Origin: Planctomycetaceae bacterium
Lineage (GTDB): Bacteria > Planctomycetota > Planctomycetia > Pirellulales > Thermoguttaceae
Length of the DNA stretch: 41,013 nucleotides
Direction: 5' to 3'
Assembly: GCA_031269105.1 (NCBI GenBank)
Contig: JAISZO010000158.1
Coordinates: 1 to 41,013, forward strand
Below are positions 36,654 to 41,013 of this stretch, one piece after another (within the stretch, counting starts at the first letter, position 1; each line of letters starts with the position of its first letter). The translations under genes and the position numbers were made by a program. The notes beneath the pieces were generated by a model. That model had not been told where the DNA came from. It was given only the letters and a program-made list of their open reading frames with translations, and did no database searches.

Positions 36654-38255
36654 TTAATTTTCATCATATTTCATCCCAAAATATAATGAACGAATAGTAA
36701 CAACATTATTTTTCCCGGAAATGTCGGCGATGGGATTTTGTTCTTTGGTGAAATCAAATAACAATTTTACACCCGGCACCGTATCAGGAACAATATTATT
36801 CTGATTTCTTTTATTGTTATTGTTTTTTTTTTGCGGAGGAAACGGCAACGGAATAAAATCACGTTCAAGAATCATCCATTCCGTTAAATCTTGTTTGAGT
36901 TGCGTTTCCACTTCGTGATGAGCGGGATTTCCCGCAAGATTATTCAACTCATGCGGATCATTTTGTAAATCATAAAGTTCAAATAGGTTACGGTTATTTC
37001 CGGTAAAATACGGAACAAGCGGTTCCGGCACGTTGCCATTTTTCGCCGCTTCCTGAACTTCCGCCCAAAACGGTTGTCCGGCAAAATCAACCGGATAATA
37101 AGGAATTTGCCAAATCGCGTTATAAATTAACTTGTAACGCTGACCAACAATTGTCCGCCCCAAGTCGAATGCAGCGGAATGATTCGGCAAACCACTGCCG
37201 TGCGGTCCGCGTTCCGAAAAAATGTATTTTCGTACCGGAACGTCTTTTTCATTTCGTAAAATCGGAAGAAAACTTTGTCCCGTCCATTCTTTCGGCTGCG
37301 TTATTCCTGCAACATTTAATAACGTCGGACCAATATCTTCCGCTGAAATCAATTCGTTACTATTGGTTCCCGGCGTAATTTTTCCCGACCAACGGGCAAT
37401 AAACGGAACATGAATTCCAAATTCATACAATGTTCCTTTACCGCGTAATGTTGCACCGCCGTTATCGCCGAGAAAAATAATTAACGTATTTTCTTTGAGT
37501 GAACGTTTTTCCAACTCCGCAAGAACGTTACCGAAATCACGGTCAAACCGATTAATTTCGTTATAATAACCGGCAAGATCTTTACGAAGTTCCGGCGTAT
37601 CGGGAAACCATGACGGCAACACGAGTTTTTCAGGATCACGCGGATTCGGAATATTTTGATTGTCGTAAGGACGATGCGGATCACTGAAACAGAGTTGAAG
37701 ATAAAACGGTTTTTCCTGCGGAACATTGTCGAGAAATTCAGCAAGTTGTGTGAGTGAATTTCCTGATTTCGCATAATCGAAACGGTCGGCAAAACGATGA
37801 TATTCCAATTCTCCCTTTTCGTTACGAACCGGATCGCCTTTTCCGTTGTAACCTTCCTGATGATAAGTTCTTCCCGCAAGTCCTGTAAAATAACCGTTTT
37901 CACGAAGATATTCGGGAAACGTTTTGACATTCGCAGGAAAGGCAGCGGAAAAACGTGACATTCCGATTCCAACCGGTGAACGCGATGCAAAAATTCCCGC
38001 ACGCGACGGAACACATTGCGGACAACTCACATACGCCCGCCGAAAAATCATCCCTTCTGATGCGAATTTGTCCAGATTTGGCGTTACCGCATTAGGATCG
38101 CCGTAAGCGCCAACAAACGGCGCACTGTGATCATCGGAAAGAACCACCAGAAAATTCGGACGTTGATCAGTTTGCGGCAAATCGTTGCTGGCGGTAAGAG
38201 CCAAAACAAACACAAACTGAAAAATGAGCGAAAAGCATAAAACTGTTTTTGACAT
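36654..38255 (-). CDS. sulfatase (type I, CVPSR; heparan N-sulfatase-like)
   Basis: Signal peptide, RPNFLVVLSDDHSAPFVGAYG, CVPSRAGIFASRSPVGIGMSRF, GDNGGATLRGKGTLYEFGIHVPFI. Confidence 0.92.
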   Translation of the reverse strand: MSKTVLCFSLIFQFVFVLALTASNDLPQTDQRPNFLVVLSDDHSAPFVGAYGDPNAVTPNLDKFASEGMIFRRAYVSCPQCVPSRAGIFASRSPVGIGMSRFSAAFPANVKTFPEYLRENGYFTGLAGRTYHQEGYNGKGDPVRNEKGELEYHRFADRFDYAKSGNSLTQLAEFLDNVPQEKPFYLQLCFSDPHRPYDNQNIPNPRDPEKLVLPSWFPDTPELRKDLAGYYNEINRFDRDFGNVLAELEKRSLKENTLIIFLGDNGGATLRGKGTLYEFGIHVPFIARWSGKITPGTNSNELISAEDIGPTLLNVAGITQPKEWTGQSFLPILRNEKDVPVRKYIFSERGPHGSGLPNHSAAFDLGRTIVGQRYKLIYNAIWQIPYYPVDFAGQPFWAEVQEAAKNGNVPEPLVPYFTGNNRNLFELYDLQNDPHELNNLAGNPAHHEVETQLKQDLTEWMILERDFIPLPFPPQKKNNNNKRNQNNIVPDTVPGVKLLFDFTKEQNPIADISGKNNVVTIRSLYFGMKYDEN

Positions 38256-38410
38256 GATAAAAATTTACCTCACAGATTTTAAGTTGAGACGTTCTATCGT
38301 AAAATCAAACGCACTTACTCCGCCGTGAACGTCAATTCAGCGGTTTTCGTGAATACTTGTTTTGAAACAAAAAATTTAACAATATCGAAACAAAGTAATA
38401 AAGTTTGTTT

Positions 38411-38540
38411 GTAATGATTCAGTGGAATTTTTGTTTTGACTTTATTAATTAGTTAATTAATCAATTCATTTCTAGCCGCGCTAGCGGCGACATGATAAAT
38501 ACCCGGCGGTTACGCTGCGCTTCACCGCTGGTTATCTGTG
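38411..38540 (+). repeat. palindromic repeat copy A (CAGTGGAATTTTTGTT ... CATTTCTAGCCGCGCTAGCGGCGACAT ... CCGGCGGT)
   Basis: Near-identical to the reverse complement of 40240-40363. Contains CCGCGCTAGCGG and CCGGCGGT...ACCGCTGG palindromes. Confidence 0.8.
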
Positions 38541-40015
38541 CGAAAAGGCGATGCGGGAAGACCGGCGTTGTTGTAGAGATTGACAACAGGATTATCGCCC
38601 CAACCGTAACGGACTGCAACTGGTTGATCAATCTCTTTGGCAGAAACTTCAATCGTCTGTCCGACAATTTTTGCGTCCGCCCAAACAAATTTTTTATCTT
38701 CTCCCGCAATAGCAAAACCTTTGAGTTGATCGCCTTTGGCAATAAGACCGTTATTCGGTTGTTCAAAAGTTAAGACAATTTTATTGCCGTCAATCTGAAA
38801 CGATTGATAAACCGGTCCCGAAAAAACAACTTCTTTCTTGTCGTAATCTTTTGCCAACGCCCAAAGAGCAAGCCGTTTTCCAACTTCCTGTTTATTTTTC
38901 GGATGAATATCGTCTGCTTCGCCAATATCAATAGCAACCGCCTGACCGGTGTTCGGCACCGAAAGCGTTAAGTTTTGTGCTTCACGGAGTTCCGCCCACG
39001 CACTCTCAGACGGTTGTTCCGAAATTTTACGAAAATTGGCAAGCTGAACATAATAGAACGAAAAATCTCCTTGTTGCCAAACGTTGCGCCATGATTGAAT
39101 CAGTAACGGAAAAATCCTCCGGTATTGATAAGCACGGGTCGCATTCGCCTCACCTTGATACCAAATAACACCGCGAATACCGAAACGCTCAAGCGGATGA
39201 ATCATTCCGTTATACAAAAGAGAGGAGAGATGCTGTTGTTTGATACCGGCGGGTCGTTGACGATTATTTTGCGCCGTATTAGCCGTATTATTGGAACGTT
39301 TTGCAGAATTTTCAGTTTGTTGTTCAAAATTTTTATGCCGCAAAGCAAACGTTTGAGCGTCAACATCCGACTCAATCACATGTTGTGGAATCCACGCCTC
39401 ACAGCTTGAACCGCCCCAAGCCGACTGAATCAACCCAATCGGAACACCATTCAATTCTTTGTGTAAATTTCTAGCGAAAAAATAACCGGCTGCGGTAAAT
39501 GTTGGAATTGTTTGCGAAGAACAGATTTCCCATTTTCCTACAAAATCGTCTTGCGGTTCTTTTGTTGCATGTTGAGATACTTTCAACAAACGAATATTAG
39601 GATAATCAGCGGTAGCGATTTCTTTTTCTGCGTTGTTTCCTCGCGCAACGGTAAAAACCATGTTCGACTGTCCTGAACAAATCCAAACTTCACCAACGAG
39701 AATATTTTTCAATTGAATCTCGTTTTTTCCTTTTACGGTCAAAACTAAAACATCGCCGGTTTTTAACGGATCGAGTTTGACCAACCATTTTCCGTTGGTG
39801 TTTGCTGTTGTTTTTTTGATTTGTCCCGCAATAGAAACAGTAATTTCTTCATTGGGATCGGCTTTGCCCCAAACCGGATTGGACAAACCACGCTGGAAAA
39901 CCATATTGTCCCCGAAAACGGCAGGAAGTGAAACATCCGCCCGAATTTCTGTTATCGGACAAAATACAGCAACAACAATAAAAAACGTAATCGTTTGTAA
40001 AAATTTTTTCAACAT
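38522..40015 (-). CDS. sialate O-acetylesterase (SGNH/GDSL esterase)
   Basis: Signal peptide, LPAVFGDNMVFQRG, GEVWICSGQSNM, IGLIQSAWGGSSCEAW, VIWYQGEANA. Confidence 0.9.
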   Translation of the reverse strand: MLKKFLQTITFFIVVAVFCPITEIRADVSLPAVFGDNMVFQRGLSNPVWGKADPNEEITVSIAGQIKKTTANTNGKWLVKLDPLKTGDVLVLTVKGKNEIQLKNILVGEVWICSGQSNMVFTVARGNNAEKEIATADYPNIRLLKVSQHATKEPQDDFVGKWEICSSQTIPTFTAAGYFFARNLHKELNGVPIGLIQSAWGGSSCEAWIPQHVIESDVDAQTFALRHKNFEQQTENSAKRSNNTANTAQNNRQRPAGIKQQHLSSLLYNGMIHPLERFGIRGVIWYQGEANATRAYQYRRIFPLLIQSWRNVWQQGDFSFYYVQLANFRKISEQPSESAWAELREAQNLTLSVPNTGQAVAIDIGEADDIHPKNKQEVGKRLALWALAKDYDKKEVVFSGPVYQSFQIDGNKIVLTFEQPNNGLIAKGDQLKGFAIAGEDKKFVWADAKIVGQTIEVSAKEIDQPVAVRYGWGDNPVVNLYNNAGLPASPFRTDNQR

Positions 40016-40117
40016 AAAATCATTCTCCTAATAGCAACATTTTTCAAAGGGTAAACAAAATATGGTTAATATTTCAGCCGAATTGGCAAAAAACGTATTG
40101 TAATTATTTCAACAAAC

Positions 40118-40363
40118 GTAATATATCAGTGGAATTTTTGTTGTAATTGAGTTGAGTAATGCCATTTTCTAGTCCCGCAGGGACGACACACCGTGTAGGG
40201 ACGCACGGCAGTGCGTCCCTACTTTACGTGTTGTTCCTACTATCCGGCGGTTCCGCTGCGCTACACCGCCGGTTATTCATAATGTCGCCGCTAGCGCGGC
40301 TAGAAATGAATTGATGAATTGATTGATTAAAAAGTCAAAACAAATATTCCACTGAAATATTAC
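40118..40363. repeat. about 246-bp MITE-like element with 25-bp imperfect TIRs and internal palindromes
   Basis: GTAATATATCAGTGGAATTTTTGTT (40118-40142) versus reverse complement of 40339-40363 GTAATATTTCAGTGGAATATTTGTT. Internal GTCCCGCAGGGAC, GTAGGGACGCAC-ggca-GTGCGTCCCTAC (40195-40222), CCGGCGGT...ACCGCCGG and CCGCTAGCGCGG. Confidence 0.75.
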
Positions 40364-40370
40364 CAACAAA

Positions 40371-40440
40371 CCTTATTTTCAACCTGATTTTTCTTACTAA
40401 ACAACCTCAGTAGCCAAAAATCATAAAAAATCCAACCTTA
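40371..40440 (+). repeat. copy 3 of AACAAAACAACCTCAGT intergenic repeat
   Basis: CCTTATTTTCAACCTGATTTTTCTTACTAAACAACCTCAGTAGCCAAAAATCATAAAAAATCCAACCTTA. Confidence 0.65.
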
Positions 40441-40480
40441 TTATACTTTTTGTAGTCATAAAAATTATTTTTGTATTTTT

Positions 40481-40649
40481 GTCCCGCTAGGGACAATATG
40501 TTGGTAGAAAATGATGTTGCCCCAATCACTCGTCCCGTAGGGACGAAATGTTGGTGAAATCAGAATAAATTTTACCAATATTGCGTCCCTACGGGACGCG
40601 AATAATTTTGTTATATCGTTTTCTACCAACATGTCGTCCCTAGCGGGAC
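40481..40649. repeat. nested double palindrome (REP/BIME-like) element, 169 bp
   Basis: Outer arms GTCCCGCTAGGGACaATATGTTGGTAGAAAATG / reverse complement GTCCCGCTAGGGACGACATGTTGGTAGAAAACG. Inner arms CGTCCCGTAGGGACGAAATGTTGGTGAAAT / reverse complement CGTCCCGTAGGGACGCAATATTGGTAAAAT. Confidence 0.85.
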
Positions 40650-40709
40650 TTTTCACGGTGTGATTGTCGTTACCGTAATAAAGCCTACGGTTAATAAACG
40701 CAACATCAA

Positions 40710-41013
40710 TTACGGCAAATCAATTGTTCGTTTTAATTCTTTGGATAATTCCTCAATAATAGCGGTATTTTCCGGATTGTTGACGATATTAACATTTTCA
40801 CGCGGATCAATTTTGTGATCGTACAACATTCGTGAAACAAGTTCACCGCCGCCTTTTTTTGCACGAAATTCGCTGTAGCGGAAACGTCCGTCAACAATCG
40901 TATCGCCTGCGCCGTAACGTCCCGCCGCATAAAGTTTTTTCGGAACATTTTTTCCTTCAATCAGCGGAATAAGACTTTTGCCTTGCAACTGATTTTTCTG
41001 CGGCTCCGGTAAT
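40710..41013 (-). CDS. sulfatase C-terminal fragment (continues beyond the window)
   Basis: Reading frame is open to the window edge (...LPEPQKNQLQGKSLIPLIEG...VDGRFRYSEFRAKKGGGELVSRMLYDHKIDPRENVNIVNNPEN), typical of sulfatase C-termini. Confidence 0.8.
   Translation of the reverse strand, partial: LPEPQKNQLQGKSLIPLIEGKNVPKKLYAAGRYGAGDTIVDGRFRYSEFRAKKGGGELVSRMLYDHKIDPRENVNIVNNPENTAIIEELSKELKRTIDLP

Noticed and set aside
40465-40656. 63-aa ORF across the nested palindrome
   Set aside because: Derived from palindromic repeat DNA; no family or RBS support.
40118-40660. Possible CRISPR array in the repeat-dense region
   Set aside because: Repeats are palindromes of several families in both orientations with irregular spacing; no constant repeat-spacer periodicity and no cas genes.

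Overview
Most of this 41 kb window is chromosomal DNA from what looks like a host- or gut-associated Planctomycete; the lineage is inferred from protein families and was not searched. Housekeeping genes recognised: spoVG-like, ispE, an M24 aminopeptidase, fabI-like, an RluA-type pseudouridine synthase, mtnA, hppA (membrane pyrophosphatase), a Gfo/Idh/MocA oxidoreductase and pyrK. Accessory content: (a) secreted or surface proteins at 2.9-13.5 kb, including a LTxxQ/Spy-like protein, an EF-hand protein with a 57-bp tandem repeat, a 1629-aa LEPR-XLL/beta-helix/Fn3 protein, and a divergently transcribed 910-aa protein with an autotransporter-type C-terminal barrel; (b) a GntR-ABC operon with a readable promoter/operator; (c) a Rpn/PDDEXK_2 transposase-nuclease with in-frame repeats; (d) a minus-strand sulfatase and sialate O-acetylesterase cluster at 33.3-41.0 kb. 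That cluster is interspersed with several families of small palindromic or MITE-like repeats, and one of them supplies the stop codon of the esterase gene. No tRNA, rRNA, CRISPR array or phage was found. The most interesting signals are the repeat island, the divergent surface-protein locus with a bulged inverted repeat between the two genes, the divergent M-PPase, and the SpoVG with a zinc-ribbon insertion. I found nothing that clearly qualifies as a complete new defence or mobile system.
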